This document shows positions 49,980 through 58,270 of a DNA stretch of 64,000 nt, piece by piece; the first letter of the stretch is position 1, and each line of letters starts with the position of its first letter. The notes beneath the pieces were generated by a model that was given only the letters and a program-made list of their open reading frames with translations, had not been told where the DNA came from and ran no database searches. The stretch is from NCBI RefSeq assembly GCF_002934665.1, contig NZ_NIRS01000005.1, positions 682,001-746,000 on the forward strand, written 5' to 3'. The translations under genes were made by a program, and so were the position numbers. The stretch comes from Pseudomonas laurylsulfatiphila. Lineage in GTDB: Bacteria; Pseudomonadota; Gammaproteobacteria; Pseudomonadales; Pseudomonadaceae.

Positions 49980-50900
49980 GTGTCCCGTCTTTTTTCTATC
50001 TTTGTCGCATTTTTCGCAAGTTTTCTGCTGATCGGTCCGGCGCAGGCCGAGGTCAAGGTCCTTACCAGCATCAAGCCCCTGCAGTTGATCGCCGCAGCGG
50101 TGCAGGACGGCGTGGCGATTCCTGAGGTCTTGCTGCCACCGGGTGCCTCGCCGCACAACTATGCGCTGCGCCCTTCCGACGTTCGCAAGGTGCAATCGGT
50201 GGATCTGCTGTACTGGATCGGCCCGGACATGGAAGGTTTCCTGCCTCGCGTGCTCAATGGTCGTACGCTGCCCAGCGTCGCCGTGCAGGATTTGCCAGGC
50301 ATGGAGCTTCGCCGTTTTGCCGAAGATAGCCACTCCCACGCCGAAGAAGCCGACGATCACGACCACGATCATCGCCCAGGCAGCCTGGATGCACATTTGT
50401 GGCTGTCGCCAGTCAACGCCCGGGTCATCGCCACGAAAATGGCGGCTGACCTGAGTGCCGCCGATCCTGACAATGCCGTGCGCTATCAGAGCAACCTGAA
50501 AGCCTTCGACGAGCGTCTCGATGCGTTGGATGCGCGCCTGAAGAAACGCCTGGCCGATGTTCAGGGCAAGCCTTACTTCGTGTTCCACGAAGCGTTCGAT
50601 TACTTCGAAGACGCCTACGGCCTCAAGCACGTGGGTGTGTTCAGCGTCGCGGCGGAAGTGCAACCCGGTGCCCAGCATGTCGCGGCGATGCGCGCGCGCT
50701 TGCAGGAAGTCGGGAAGACCTGCGTGTTCAGCGAACCACCGCTGCGTCCGCGCCTGGCGGAAACCCTGGTGGCGGGTTTGCCGGTGAAGCTGGCGGAACT
50801 GGATGCGTTGGGCGGGTACACGCCGGCGACGGCCCAGGGCTATGAGCAGGTGCTGGAGAAGTTGGGGAATGATCTGGCGGGGTGTCTGGAGTCGTTGTAG
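49980..50900 (+). CDS. znuA: Zinc-binding protein ZnuA
   Basis: Periplasmic zinc-binding protein of the ZnuABC importer, 306 aa from a GTG at 49980 (a GTG three codons earlier is also possible). A signal peptide ends at GPAQA near residue 24. Zinc ligands are in GASPHNYALRPSD near residue 58, DAHLWLSP near 138, and VFHEAFDYFEDAYG near 200. Between the first two sits the histidine-rich loop HSHAEEADDHDHDH characteristic of ZnuA. It is divergent from zur. Confidence 0.95.
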   Translation: MSRLFSIFVAFFASFLLIGPAQAEVKVLTSIKPLQLIAAAVQDGVAIPEVLLPPGASPHNYALRPSDVRKVQSVDLLYWIGPDMEGFLPRVLNGRTLPSVAVQDLPGMELRRFAEDSHSHAEEADDHDHDHRPGSLDAHLWLSPVNARVIATKMAADLSAADPDNAVRYQSNLKAFDERLDALDARLKKRLADVQGKPYFVFHEAFDYFEDAYGLKHVGVFSVAAEVQPGAQHVAAMRARLQEVGKTCVFSEPPLRPRLAETLVAGLPVKLAELDALGGYTPATAQGYEQVLEKLGNDLAGCLESL

Positions 50901-50910
50901 CCCCGTACCC

Positions 50911-50974
50911 GTAGGAGCCGGCTTGCCGGCGATAGCGTCCTGAAGTGCGCCATCGCCGGCAAGCCGGCTCCTAC
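50911..50974. repeat. REP pair of the GTAGGAGCCGGC variant
   Basis: GTAGGAGCCGGCTTGCCGGC with its inverse ending CCGGCTCCTAC, around a short spacer. It has the polarity of the long class but a short spacer, and a different core (CCGGCTTGCCGG). It lies between convergent znuA and thrB. Confidence 0.85.
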
Positions 50975-50988
50975 AAATGTGATTCACA

Positions 50989-51939
50989 TTAAAGGGCGAA
51001 AGGCAACGGCGTATTGACCGTCTGCCGCTGCGCCAGGCGTAGCTGGAACTCCATCGGATCGTGAATCAACACGTCCTGCCCGGCGAACGACTCTGCCGCG
51101 ATCAAGCGTGACAACCAGAACCGTACACAAGCCACCCGCAGCATGGTCGGCCACAACTCGGCTTCGGCAGCGGTGAAAGGTCGCAAGGCCGCATAAGCGC
51201 CCAGCAAGGCCCGTGCCCGCGGTCCATCGATCACGCCCTCGTCGTCCGAGCACCAGTCGTTCAAGGCAATCGCCACGTCGTAGAGCATCGGCCCGGAGCA
51301 GGCGTTGTAGAAGTCGATCAGTCCGGTCAGGTGCGTGCCTTCGAACATCGCGTTGTCGCGGAACAGGTCGGCGTGAATGTTCGCCCGCGGCAGAGCGAGG
51401 ATTTTTTCTTTCTGTCGGGTGATTTCTTCCAGCGCCCGTTGCAGCAGGTCTTTCTGTTCGGCACCGAGGTGCGACAGGAACTGCGTGCCCTCTTCCAGCA
51501 TCCAGTCCAGGCCGCGATCGGTTTTGCGCTTGATCATGTTGGCCTGGGTCGCCAGGTGCAGATGGCCGAGCAACTCACCGACCTGTGCGCAATGTTGCGC
51601 ATTGGCTTGCTTGATGTGCTTGCCGGCCAGGCGTGGTTGCAGCAAAGCAGGTTTGCCCGCCAGTTCGCGCAAGGCCACGCCGTCGGTGGTGCGCAGGGCA
51701 TAAGGCACTGGCAGGTCGGCGCCGTGCAGCACGTCGAGCAGCTCGATGAAGAACGGCATTTCCTGAACCGGACCGCGCTCGACCAGGGTCAGGACAAATT
51801 CGCCCTGCTCCAGGCTGATAAAGAAATTGGTGTTTTCGCTACCGGCGGCAATCCCCTGGAAATCAAGCAGGCGGCCGAGGCCATAAGGGGCGAGAAAAGC
51901 TTCCAGCTCGGGCCGAGCCAGGGGGGTGAACACAGACAT
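50989..51939 (-). CDS. thrB: Homoserine kinase, ThrB2 (aminoglycoside phosphotransferase-like) type
   Basis: Phosphorylates homoserine in threonine synthesis. It has 316 aa and the kinase fold of the choline/aminoglycoside kinase group, unlike the GHMP-type ThrB of E. coli. The catalytic loop is NIHADLFRDNAMF near residue 187 and the metal-binding aspartate is in LTGLIDFYNACSG near 205. The N-terminal GIAAGSENTNFFI near 30 is the nucleotide-binding segment. This form of ThrB is the norm in Pseudomonas. It lies with the DUF2782 gene and polA region as in P. aeruginosa. Confidence 0.93.
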   Translation of the reverse strand: MSVFTPLARPELEAFLAPYGLGRLLDFQGIAAGSENTNFFISLEQGEFVLTLVERGPVQEMPFFIELLDVLHGADLPVPYALRTTDGVALRELAGKPALLQPRLAGKHIKQANAQHCAQVGELLGHLHLATQANMIKRKTDRGLDWMLEEGTQFLSHLGAEQKDLLQRALEEITRQKEKILALPRANIHADLFRDNAMFEGTHLTGLIDFYNACSGPMLYDVAIALNDWCSDDEGVIDGPRARALLGAYAALRPFTAAEAELWPTMLRVACVRFWLSRLIAAESFAGQDVLIHDPMEFQLRLAQRQTVNTPLPFAL

Positions 51940-51999
51940 GTTTAAACTGCCAGTACGGGCGCCGCTGTTGAGCCAGCGCCGATTAAAGTTAAGGACGAC

Positions 52000-52287
52000 T
52001 TACCACTTAAAAATTTCCCACGCCGGAATCAGCATATCCGGGTAATCAGAGCGGATGAAGTTACCTTCTGATCCGTCGGCGCGTACCAGGAAATACGGCT
52101 TGCCGCCTTTGGGCGTGACTTTGATCGCATACAGAAAACCGTTTTGGCGGTATTCCTGGATGAGCTTGTCCCCTTCCGTGCGGATCGTGACATCTGGCTC
52201 CGGTGTCGGCGCATCGTCCGCCGCCATGACGGCCAATGGGGCGATTGCAAACAAGCCAGCCAGCAACAGGCGATTTAGTGTGCGCAT
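52000..52287 (-). CDS. DUF2782 exported small protein
   Basis: Protein of 95 aa with a signal peptide (residues 1-22, ending AVMAA). The mature part (VTIRTEGDKLIQEYRQNG, then IKVTPKGGKPYFLVRADG) is the DUF2782 domain found next to polA in gamma-proteobacteria. Function unknown, presumably periplasmic. It is 60 bases upstream of thrB on the same strand, so could share its transcript. Confidence 0.88.
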   Translation of the reverse strand: MRTLNRLLLAGLFAIAPLAVMAADDAPTPEPDVTIRTEGDKLIQEYRQNGFLYAIKVTPKGGKPYFLVRADGSEGNFIRSDYPDMLIPAWEIFKW

Positions 52288-52361
52288 GATAACCTTGTCC
52301 CTTTGTCGTCAACGGTCCCGCTATTCTAGCGCCGGACCCGCCGAAAAGGTTGATCCTGCTC

Positions 52362-55166
52362 ATGAGCCAAGCCCCCCTCGTCCTGGTGGACGGTTCTTCT
52401 TACTTGTACCGCGCCTTTCACGCGCTGCCGCCGCTGACCACGTCCAAAGGCCTGCCGACCGGCGCGGTCAAGGGCGTGTTGAACATGCTCAAGAGCCTGC
52501 GCAAGCAATATCCGAACAGTCCGTTCGCCGTGGTGTTCGACGCCAAGGGTGGGACTTTTCGCGATGACATGTACGCCGAATACAAGGCCAACCGTCCGAG
52601 TATGCCTGACGACATGCGCGTGCAGATCGAGCCGCTGCACCAGAGCGTGATCGCCCTGGGCTTCCCGCTACTGTGCGTCGAAGGCGTGGAGGCCGATGAC
52701 GTGATCGGCACCCTGGCCCGCAGCAGCGCGGCGGCGGATCGTCCGGTGATCATCTCCACGGGCGACAAGGATATGGCGCAACTGGTCGATGGTCACATTA
52801 CCTTGGTCAACACCATGACCGGTAGCAGCATGGACGTGGAGGGCGTGAAGGAGAAATTCGGCGTCGCTCCCGAGCAGATCATCGATTATCTGGCGCTCAT
52901 GGGCGATTCTTCCGACAACATTCCGGGCGTTCCGGGCATCGGTCCGAAGACCGCTTCCGGCCTGCTGGTCGGTGTGAACGGCGGCCTGACCGAGCTCTAT
53001 GCGCAGCTCGACATCGTGCCGACCCTGCCGATTCGCGGTGCCAAGACCCTGCCGGCCAAGCTCGAAGAGCACAAGGAAATGGCCTTCCTGTCCTATCAGT
53101 TGGCGACCATCAAGGTCGATGTGCCGCTGGACATTGGCCTCGACGACTTGCAAATGGGTGCGGAAGATCCGGCGAAACTCTACGAGTTGTACAGCCTGCT
53201 GGAGTTCAAGAGCTGGCTGAACGACCTTGATCGCGACGCCAAACGCCTGGAACTGAGCGCTGCCGCCGAGCCTGCACCGGCCGCCGATCTGTTCAGCGAA
53301 CCAGAGGCCGAAGCAACGGCCGCCGCTGCTGAAGCCGCCTATGAAACCATCCTTGATCAGGCGCGTTTCGATGTCTGGCTGGAAAAGCTGAACAACGCCA
53401 AGCTGTTTGCCTTCGACACCGAAACCACCGGCATCGACGCGCAGCAGGCGCAACTGGTGGGGCTGTCGTTCGCGGTTCAGGCTAACGAAGCGGCCTACAT
53501 CCCGTTGACCCATTCCTACATCGGTGTGCCGCAGCAGCTGGACCGCGACACTGTCCTGCGCGCGCTCAAGCCGATTCTGGAAGACCCGAACAAGCTCAAG
53601 GTCGGCCAGCACGCCAAGTTCGACATGAACATCCTGGCCAACTGCGCCATCGGCGGCGTACAGGACAACGGCATCACCGTGCGTGGCATCGCCTTCGACA
53701 CCATGCTCGAGTCCTACGTGCTCAACTCCACAGCCACGCGCCATGACATGGACAGCCTGGCGCAGAAGTATCTGGACCACACCACGGTGAGTTTCCAGGA
53801 CATCGCCGGCAAAGGCGTGAAGCAGCTGACGTTCGATCAGATCGCCCTTGAGCAGGCCGGGCCTTATGCCGCCGAAGATGCGGACATCACCTTGCGTCTG
53901 CACCAGACCCTGTTCGAAAAGCTCTCGGCCATTCCAAGCCTGGCCAGTGTGCTGACCGACATCGAAATTCCGTTGGTGCCGGTATTGGCGCGCATCGAGC
54001 GCCAGGGCGCATTCGTCGACGCCGCCTTGCTGGGCGTGCAAAGCATCGAACTGGGCGACAAGATGGTCGCACTTGAGCGCGAAGCCTTCGAGATTGCCGG
54101 CGAGGAATTCAACCTCGGTTCGCCCAAGCAACTCGGCGTGATCCTCTACGAAAAACTCGGCCTGCCGGTGCTGAAAAAGACTGCCAAGGGCCAGCCGTCC
54201 ACGGCCGAAGAGGTGCTGGCCAAGCTGGCGGAAGACGACTACCGATTGCCGAAAGTGCTCATGGAATATCGCTCCATGAGCAAGCTGAAAAGCACCTACA
54301 CCGATCGTTTGCCGGAACAGATCAACCCGCGCACCGGGCGGATCCATACGTCGTACCACCAGGCTGTCGCCTCCACCGGGCGCCTGTCCTCGAGCGATCC
54401 GAATCTGCAGAACATTCCGGTGCGCACCGCCGAAGGGCGTCGTATCCGCCAGGCCTTCGTGGCTCCGGCCGGCTACAAGCTGCTGGCGGCGGACTATTCG
54501 CAGATCGAGTTGCGAATCATGGCGCACCTGTCACGGGATGAAGGGCTGATGAACGCCTTCCGCCACAATCTGGACGTGCACACCGCGACTGCCGCCGAAG
54601 TGTTCAAGGTCGAACTGGCCGACGTGACCTCCGACCAGCGCCGCAGCGCCAAGGCGATCAACTTCGGACTGATCTACGGCATGGGGGCGCAGAAGCTCGG
54701 CAAGGACATTGGCGTCGACACCAAGACCGCCAAGGCCTACATCGATACCTACTTCGCCCGATACCCCGGCGTACGCCAGTACATGGACCGCACGCGGGCC
54801 CAGGCCGCCGAGCAAGGTTATGTCGAGACGTTCTTCGGTCGTCGCCTGTACCTGCCGGACATCAACTCCAACAAACCGCAAGAACGCGCCGCCGCTGAGC
54901 GCACGGCAATCAACGCCCCGATGCAAGGCACCGCTGCGGACATCATCAAGAAAGCCATGGTCGCTGTGGATAACTGGCTGACCGCGTCCGGCCTCGACGC
55001 CAAAGTCATTTTGCAGGTGCACGATGAACTGGTGCTGGAGGTGCGTGAAGACCTGGTCGACCAGGTTCGCGATGAAATTCGCGTACACATGAGCGAAGCC
55101 GCGAAACTGGATGTGCCGTTGCTGGTCGAAGTGGGTGTTGGAAATAACTGGGATGAGGCTCACTGA
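52362..55166 (+). CDS. polA: DNA polymerase I
   Basis: Repair and Okazaki-fragment polymerase, 934 aa. The 5'-3' nuclease domain covers residues 1-300 (LVLVDGSSYLYRAFHALP, GVEADDVIGTLA, STGDKDMAQLV). The 3'-5' proofreading domain has an intact FDTETTG motif near residue 351, followed by GQHAKFDMN and AAEDADIT. The polymerase has motif A AADYSQIELRIMAHLSRD near 710, motif B RRSAKAINFGLIYGMG near 764, and motif C QVHDELVLEV near 886. All three activities look intact. An exact DnaA box lies at 54965-54973. Start ATG at 52362. It is followed by several hairpins and the ErsA RNA. Confidence 0.97.
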   Translation: MSQAPLVLVDGSSYLYRAFHALPPLTTSKGLPTGAVKGVLNMLKSLRKQYPNSPFAVVFDAKGGTFRDDMYAEYKANRPSMPDDMRVQIEPLHQSVIALGFPLLCVEGVEADDVIGTLARSSAAADRPVIISTGDKDMAQLVDGHITLVNTMTGSSMDVEGVKEKFGVAPEQIIDYLALMGDSSDNIPGVPGIGPKTASGLLVGVNGGLTELYAQLDIVPTLPIRGAKTLPAKLEEHKEMAFLSYQLATIKVDVPLDIGLDDLQMGAEDPAKLYELYSLLEFKSWLNDLDRDAKRLELSAAAEPAPAADLFSEPEAEATAAAAEAAYETILDQARFDVWLEKLNNAKLFAFDTETTGIDAQQAQLVGLSFAVQANEAAYIPLTHSYIGVPQQLDRDTVLRALKPILEDPNKLKVGQHAKFDMNILANCAIGGVQDNGITVRGIAFDTMLESYVLNSTATRHDMDSLAQKYLDHTTVSFQDIAGKGVKQLTFDQIALEQAGPYAAEDADITLRLHQTLFEKLSAIPSLASVLTDIEIPLVPVLARIERQGAFVDAALLGVQSIELGDKMVALEREAFEIAGEEFNLGSPKQLGVILYEKLGLPVLKKTAKGQPSTAEEVLAKLAEDDYRLPKVLMEYRSMSKLKSTYTDRLPEQINPRTGRIHTSYHQAVASTGRLSSSDPNLQNIPVRTAEGRRIRQAFVAPAGYKLLAADYSQIELRIMAHLSRDEGLMNAFRHNLDVHTATAAEVFKVELADVTSDQRRSAKAINFGLIYGMGAQKLGKDIGVDTKTAKAYIDTYFARYPGVRQYMDRTRAQAAEQGYVETFFGRRLYLPDINSNKPQERAAAERTAINAPMQGTAADIIKKAMVAVDNWLTASGLDAKVILQVHDELVLEVREDLVDQVRDEIRVHMSEAAKLDVPLLVEVGVGNNWDEAH

Positions 55167-55173
55167 GCCTTCC

Positions 55174-55197
55174 TGTAGGAGCTCGCTCGCTCCTACA
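55174..55197 (+). terminator. Collapsed REP hairpin after polA
   Basis: TGTAGGAGC-tcgctc-GCTCCTACA with AAAAAA after it, a 9-bp stem starting seven bases past the polA stop. It looks like a REP element folded down to its ends. Confidence 0.6.
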
Positions 55198-55209
55198 AAA
55201 AATGTCGTG

Positions 55210-55238
55210 TTCTGCCGCGGCATAGTGCCGCGGCAGAA
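55210..55238. repeat. 13-bp perfect hairpin behind polA
   Basis: TTCTGCCGCGGCA-tag-TGCCGCGGCAGAA, a very stable stem with a three-base loop and no following T run. It could protect the polA mRNA 3' end or stop transcription without a U tail. Confidence 0.8.
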
Positions 55239-55301
55239 GAGCGCAAACAGCTTAGTCCGGAAGGTTATCGGCGTTATTTCAAAGCTATTTGAAAAAAATC
55301 T

Positions 55302-55329
55302 GAACTAATCTTGCGGAGCACCACTCAGA
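55302..55329 (+). promoter_or_regulatory. AlgU (sigma-22) type promoter of ErsA
   Basis: GAACTA (55302-55307), 17-base spacer, TCAGA (55325-55329). This matches the GAACTT-N16/17-TCTGA pattern of AlgU/RpoE promoters and fits the known AlgU control of ErsA in P. aeruginosa. Confidence 0.75.
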
Positions 55330-55335
55330 GGTACT

Positions 55336-55468
55336 GAATGGCTGGTGAAGCCCTTCGATGCTCCTATGTTGTGTTAAGTGTTGGCAGATATCTGGACCCC
55401 GCCCTAGCGGTCTAGAGCTTGAACCCCGGAACTTCTCCCTCCCCATATGAAGTCCGGGGTTTTTTTTG
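55336..55468 (+). ncRNA. ersA: ErsA small regulatory RNA
   Basis: A small RNA of about 133 bases is predicted between polA and engB, where ErsA lies in P. aeruginosa and Spot 42 lies in E. coli. It starts about six bases after the AlgU-type -10 element and ends at an intrinsic terminator. The body has no reading frame of note and contains unpaired C-rich and U-rich stretches (CTTCTCCCTCCCC) suited to pairing with ribosome sites via Hfq. ErsA in P. aeruginosa regulates envelope and exopolysaccharide genes such as algC. The exact start is estimated from promoter spacing. Confidence 0.78.
55422..55468 (+). terminator. Intrinsic terminator of ErsA
   Basis: AACCCCGGAACTTC pairs with GAAGTCCGGGGTT with one bulged base around a CCT-rich loop and is followed by a run of eight T. 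Strong rho-independent form. Confidence 0.93.
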
Positions 55469-55502
55469 CCTGAAAACTGCCTGTGGCACGCTCATGCTGC
55501 GT

Positions 55503-55578
55503 TAAAAGCGCGGCTCGAAATGCTCATTTAGGCTCCTAAAGTCGAGCGCGACCCCGACCGTTTCGAGCCGCGCTTTTA
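55503..55578. repeat. 18-bp perfect inverted repeat with nested hairpin
   Basis: Left arm TAAAAGCGCGGCTCGAAA (55503-55520) and right arm TTTCGAGCCGCGCTTTTA (55561-55578) are perfect inverses. The 40-base loop contains a small hairpin TTTAG-gctc-CTAAA (55527-55540). It lies between ErsA and the end of engB. With A/T tails on both arms it could stop transcription from both sides. Confidence 0.85.
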
Positions 55579-55613
55579 CCTTGCCTAAGCGCACCACAAA
55601 CAGTTTTCGATTT

Positions 55614-56258
55614 TTATTGGGCTTCTACCTCGACACCCTTGTCCGCCAGCTCCATCCAGCCTGCCAGTACGGTATAGGCTTCTTCCAGGCCCATGCGTTT
55701 CGGGGCCGAGAACAGCTGAATCGTCACCAGATCGCCCCAGCCCTTGCGGATTTCCGCCTGAACCTTGAGCAGCGTGTTCTTGGCCGCGCCATAGGTCAGC
55801 TTGTCCGCTTTGGTCAGCAGAATGTGCATCGGCATGCCGGCAGCCACGGCCCAATCGAGCATCAGCAGGTCGAAATCGGTCATCGGATGGCGGATGTCCA
55901 TCATCAGGATCAGGCCTTTCAAACTCTCGCGGCCACCCAGGTACGCTTCCAGGTGACGCTGCCAGTGTTGCTTGAGCGGGATCGGTACTTTTGCATAACC
56001 GTAGCCCGGCAGGTCGACCAGACGGCGTTCATCGTCTAGCTTGAAGAAATTCAACAGTTGCGTGCGCCCCGGAGTTTTCGAGGTGCGCGCCAGGCTGGCG
56101 TGGGTCAGGGTGTTCAAGGCACTCGATTTGCCGGCGTTGGAACGCCCGGCGAAGGCGACTTCGAAGCCCTCGTCATCCGGACATTGGTCGACTTTGGCGG
56201 CGCTGAGCATGAAGGTGGACTGTTGGCACAGACCGAGGATGGGATTCTTGAGTTGCAT
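55614..56258 (-). CDS. engB: Ribosome biogenesis GTPase EngB (YihA/YsxC)
   Basis: Small GTPase needed for assembly of the 50S subunit. The ATG at 56258 (MQLKNPILGLCQQ) gives 214 aa. The nucleotide motifs are G1 GRSNAGKSSALN near residue 38, G2 in TSKTPGRTQLLNFF near 60, G3 DLPGYGYAKVP near 83, G4 LLTKADKL near 147, and G5 LFSAPKRMG near 178. The N-terminus is read away from the cytochrome c5 gene. Located beside ErsA and polA as usual. Confidence 0.95.
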   Translation of the reverse strand: MQLKNPILGLCQQSTFMLSAAKVDQCPDDEGFEVAFAGRSNAGKSSALNTLTHASLARTSKTPGRTQLLNFFKLDDERRLVDLPGYGYAKVPIPLKQHWQRHLEAYLGGRESLKGLILMMDIRHPMTDFDLLMLDWAVAAGMPMHILLTKADKLTYGAAKNTLLKVQAEIRKGWGDLVTIQLFSAPKRMGLEEAYTVLAGWMELADKGVEVEAQ

Positions 56259-56327
56259 GGGATTTCCGATGTGGGCGGCGCCAGGAATGGGTGCGGCAAG
56301 CAGTGTCGCTTCCGTTTCAGTGACGCC

Positions 56328-56340
56328 AGTATATAATGCC
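56328..56340. promoter_or_regulatory. AT-rich core in the engB/cytochrome c5 gap, possible -10 elements
   Basis: CAGTATATAATGCC contains TATAAT on the plus strand (56332-56337) and TATACT on the minus strand, so it may serve as -10 for either divergent gene. No good -35 was found for either. Confidence 0.35.
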
Positions 56341-56449
56341 GCAGATTTTGTGTGCGCTTTGTCCCAGCGTAGGATGAAGTTCACGAGAGCGACAGACCTT
56401 GATTGCGCACTAGAACGCAGCACGCTCTCAACCCTGAAAAGGTCGTTTT

Positions 56450-56740
56450 ATGACGAAATGGCTGCTAGCTGCCGGTGTCTTGATGCCGCTTTACAGCGCT
56501 CAGGCTACACAGGATCCGGAAGCTGTGTACAACCGTGTTTGTGGTGCCTGTCATTCCGGCCAATTACCCATGGCGCCGAAAAAAGGCGATCAGGATGCTT
56601 GGACGCCGAGGTTGGCGAAAGGTATGGAGACGCTGGTGCAACACGTGACCCAGGGTTTCAAGGCGATGCCGCCGCGTGGTTTGTGCATGGACTGCAGTGC
56701 CGAGGATTACCAAGCCATCATCCATTGGATGAGCGAGTAA
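56450..56740 (+). CDS. Cytochrome c5 family protein
   Basis: Small periplasmic electron carrier, 96 aa with a signal peptide (residues 1-19, ending YSAQA). The heme motif is VCGACHSG near residue 31. The pair of extra cysteines in GLCMDCSAEDY near 78 is the disulfide typical of cytochrome c5, and the methionine ligand is in FKAMPPRG near 72. It stands before the cytochrome c4 gene, 45 bases apart, as in P. aeruginosa PA5491/cc4. Probably donates electrons to oxidases. Confidence 0.93.
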   Translation: MTKWLLAAGVLMPLYSAQATQDPEAVYNRVCGACHSGQLPMAPKKGDQDAWTPRLAKGMETLVQHVTQGFKAMPPRGLCMDCSAEDYQAIIHWMSE

Positions 56741-56785
56741 GCCCGGTCCATAACTCTTAACCCTTAGCCGTAGTTGGATTAGCTG

Positions 56786-57415
56786 ATGAAGAAATTGATC
56801 GTGAGTCTGCTGTTGACCGTGGGCATCTCCGGCATAGCCCATGCTGCAGGTGAGGCAGTACAACCGGGTGATGCTAAAGCTGGCCAGGCCAAAGCCGCCG
56901 TCTGTGGCGCCTGCCACGGCCCGGATGGCAACAGCATGGCGCCAAACTTTCCAAAACTGGCGGGTCAGGGTGAACGCTACCTGACCAAGCAATTGCACGA
57001 CATCAAGTCGGGCAAGCGCACCGTTCTGGAAATGACCGGCCTGCTGACCAACCTGAGCGATCAGGACCTGGCGGACATCGCCGCCTACTTCGCCAGCCAG
57101 AAAGGCAGCGTCGGTGCCGCCGATCCTAAAGTCGTCGCTCGCGGTGAAGCCCTGTTCCGTGGCGGTGACCTGGCCAAGGGCATGCCAGCCTGCACCGGTT
57201 GTCACTCTCCGAACGGCGCCGGCAACGCAGCCGCCGGCTTCCCGCACCTGGGCGGCCAGCACGCTCAATACATCGCCAAGCAACTGACCGATTTCCGCAA
57301 GGAAGACGGCGGCCGCACCAACGATGGCGATGCCAAGACCATGCAGACCATTGCCAAGAAGCTGAGCGACGAAGACATCGCCGCGGTGTCCAGCTACATC
57401 CAGGGCCTGCACTAA
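56786..57415 (+). CDS. cc4: Cytochrome c4 (diheme)
   Basis: Periplasmic diheme cytochrome of 209 aa, signal peptide residues 1-20 (GISGIAHAA). The two similar halves each have a heme motif: VCGACHGPDGNSMAP near residue 36 and ACTGCHSPNGAG near 135. The methionine ligands are probably in TVLEMTGLLTNL near 75 and AKTMQTIAKKL near 183. Cytochrome c4 donates electrons to terminal oxidases. It is followed by a terminator before dsbA. Confidence 0.95.
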   Translation: MKKLIVSLLLTVGISGIAHAAGEAVQPGDAKAGQAKAAVCGACHGPDGNSMAPNFPKLAGQGERYLTKQLHDIKSGKRTVLEMTGLLTNLSDQDLADIAAYFASQKGSVGAADPKVVARGEALFRGGDLAKGMPACTGCHSPNGAGNAAAGFPHLGGQHAQYIAKQLTDFRKEDGGRTNDGDAKTMQTIAKKLSDEDIAAVSSYIQGLH

Positions 57416-57492
57416 GGCCGGCGGATCGGGCGTTGAGCGCGGTACATATCGCCTTCAACGTTAACGCTCGATTAATCCGTTGCAACGAGTAT

Positions 57493-57521
57493 AAAAAGGG
57501 TGGCCTTGGCCGCCCTTTTTT
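57493..57521 (+). terminator. Intrinsic terminator after cytochrome c4
   Basis: AAAAAGGGTGGCC-tt-GGCCGCCCTTTTT, stem with one wobble pair, T run on the right and A run on the left. Confidence 0.9.
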
Positions 57522-57614
57522 GTGGCCGCTGCCGTTACACTACAGAACTCAAGCCCGCCAGGACCTGTCTGAAAACACGTCGCGCGAGGCGAAAAATTTG
57601 TCCAGGAGTGAAGC

Positions 57615-58256
57615 ATGCGTAATCTGATCATCAGCGCCGTTTTTGCCGCTGCCAGCCTGTTCGGCATGACTGCCCAGGCCGCTGAAGCCCCCGCCGCACC
57701 TTATGTCGAACTGAGCAATCCGGTTCCGGTCGCCGTGCCTGGCAAGATCGAAGTGGTAGAGCTGTTCTGGTACGGCTGCCCGCATTGCTATGCCTTCGAA
57801 CCCGTGATCAATCCCTGGGCCGAGAAGCTGCCTTCGGACGTGAACTTCGTGCGCATTCCAGCCATGTTCGGTGGCCCGTGGGATGCTCACGGCCAGATGT
57901 TCCTGACCCTTGAAGCCATGGGTGTCGAGCACAACGTTCACGCTGCGGTGTTCAACGCGATTCAGAAAGAGCACAAGAAACTGACCGACAAGAATGACAT
58001 GGCCGACTTCCTCGCTACCCAAGGCGTGGACAAGGACAAGTTCCTCGCGACTTTCGACTCTTTCGCTATCAAGGGCCAGATCGTCAAGGCTCGTGAACTG
58101 GCCAAGAAGTATGAAATCTCCGGCGTTCCAACCATGATCGTCAACGGCAAGTACCGCTTTGACGTAGGCTCCGCCGGCGGTGCCGAACAGGCCCTGCAAC
58201 TGGCCGACAAACTGATCGACAAAGAGCGAGCGGCTAACAAGGCTGCCGCCAACTAA
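57615..58256 (+). CDS. dsbA: Thiol:disulfide interchange protein DsbA
   Basis: Periplasmic oxidase that forms disulfide bonds in exported proteins, 213 aa. A signal peptide covers residues 1-22 (GMTAQAAEA). The active site is FWYGCPHCYAFEP near residue 53 (CPHC) and the cis-proline is in EISGVPTMIVNGKYRF near 172. CAGGAG precedes the ATG. Its clients would include several proteins in this window with paired cysteines, such as the cytochromes c and the EAL protein at 62112. Confidence 0.96.
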   Translation: MRNLIISAVFAAASLFGMTAQAAEAPAAPYVELSNPVPVAVPGKIEVVELFWYGCPHCYAFEPVINPWAEKLPSDVNFVRIPAMFGGPWDAHGQMFLTLEAMGVEHNVHAAVFNAIQKEHKKLTDKNDMADFLATQGVDKDKFLATFDSFAIKGQIVKARELAKKYEISGVPTMIVNGKYRFDVGSAGGAEQALQLADKLIDKERAANKAAAN

Positions 58257-58270
58257 GGGCAGTCACTGCC

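Noticed and set aside
2835..50974. Repeats as a CRISPR array
   Set aside because: The copies are scattered singly between genes, have palindromic arms and no regular spacers or cas genes.
52668..54527. 619-codon minus-strand frame inside polA
   Set aside because: It lies fully antisense to conserved polymerase motifs; no family resemblance and no ribosome site.
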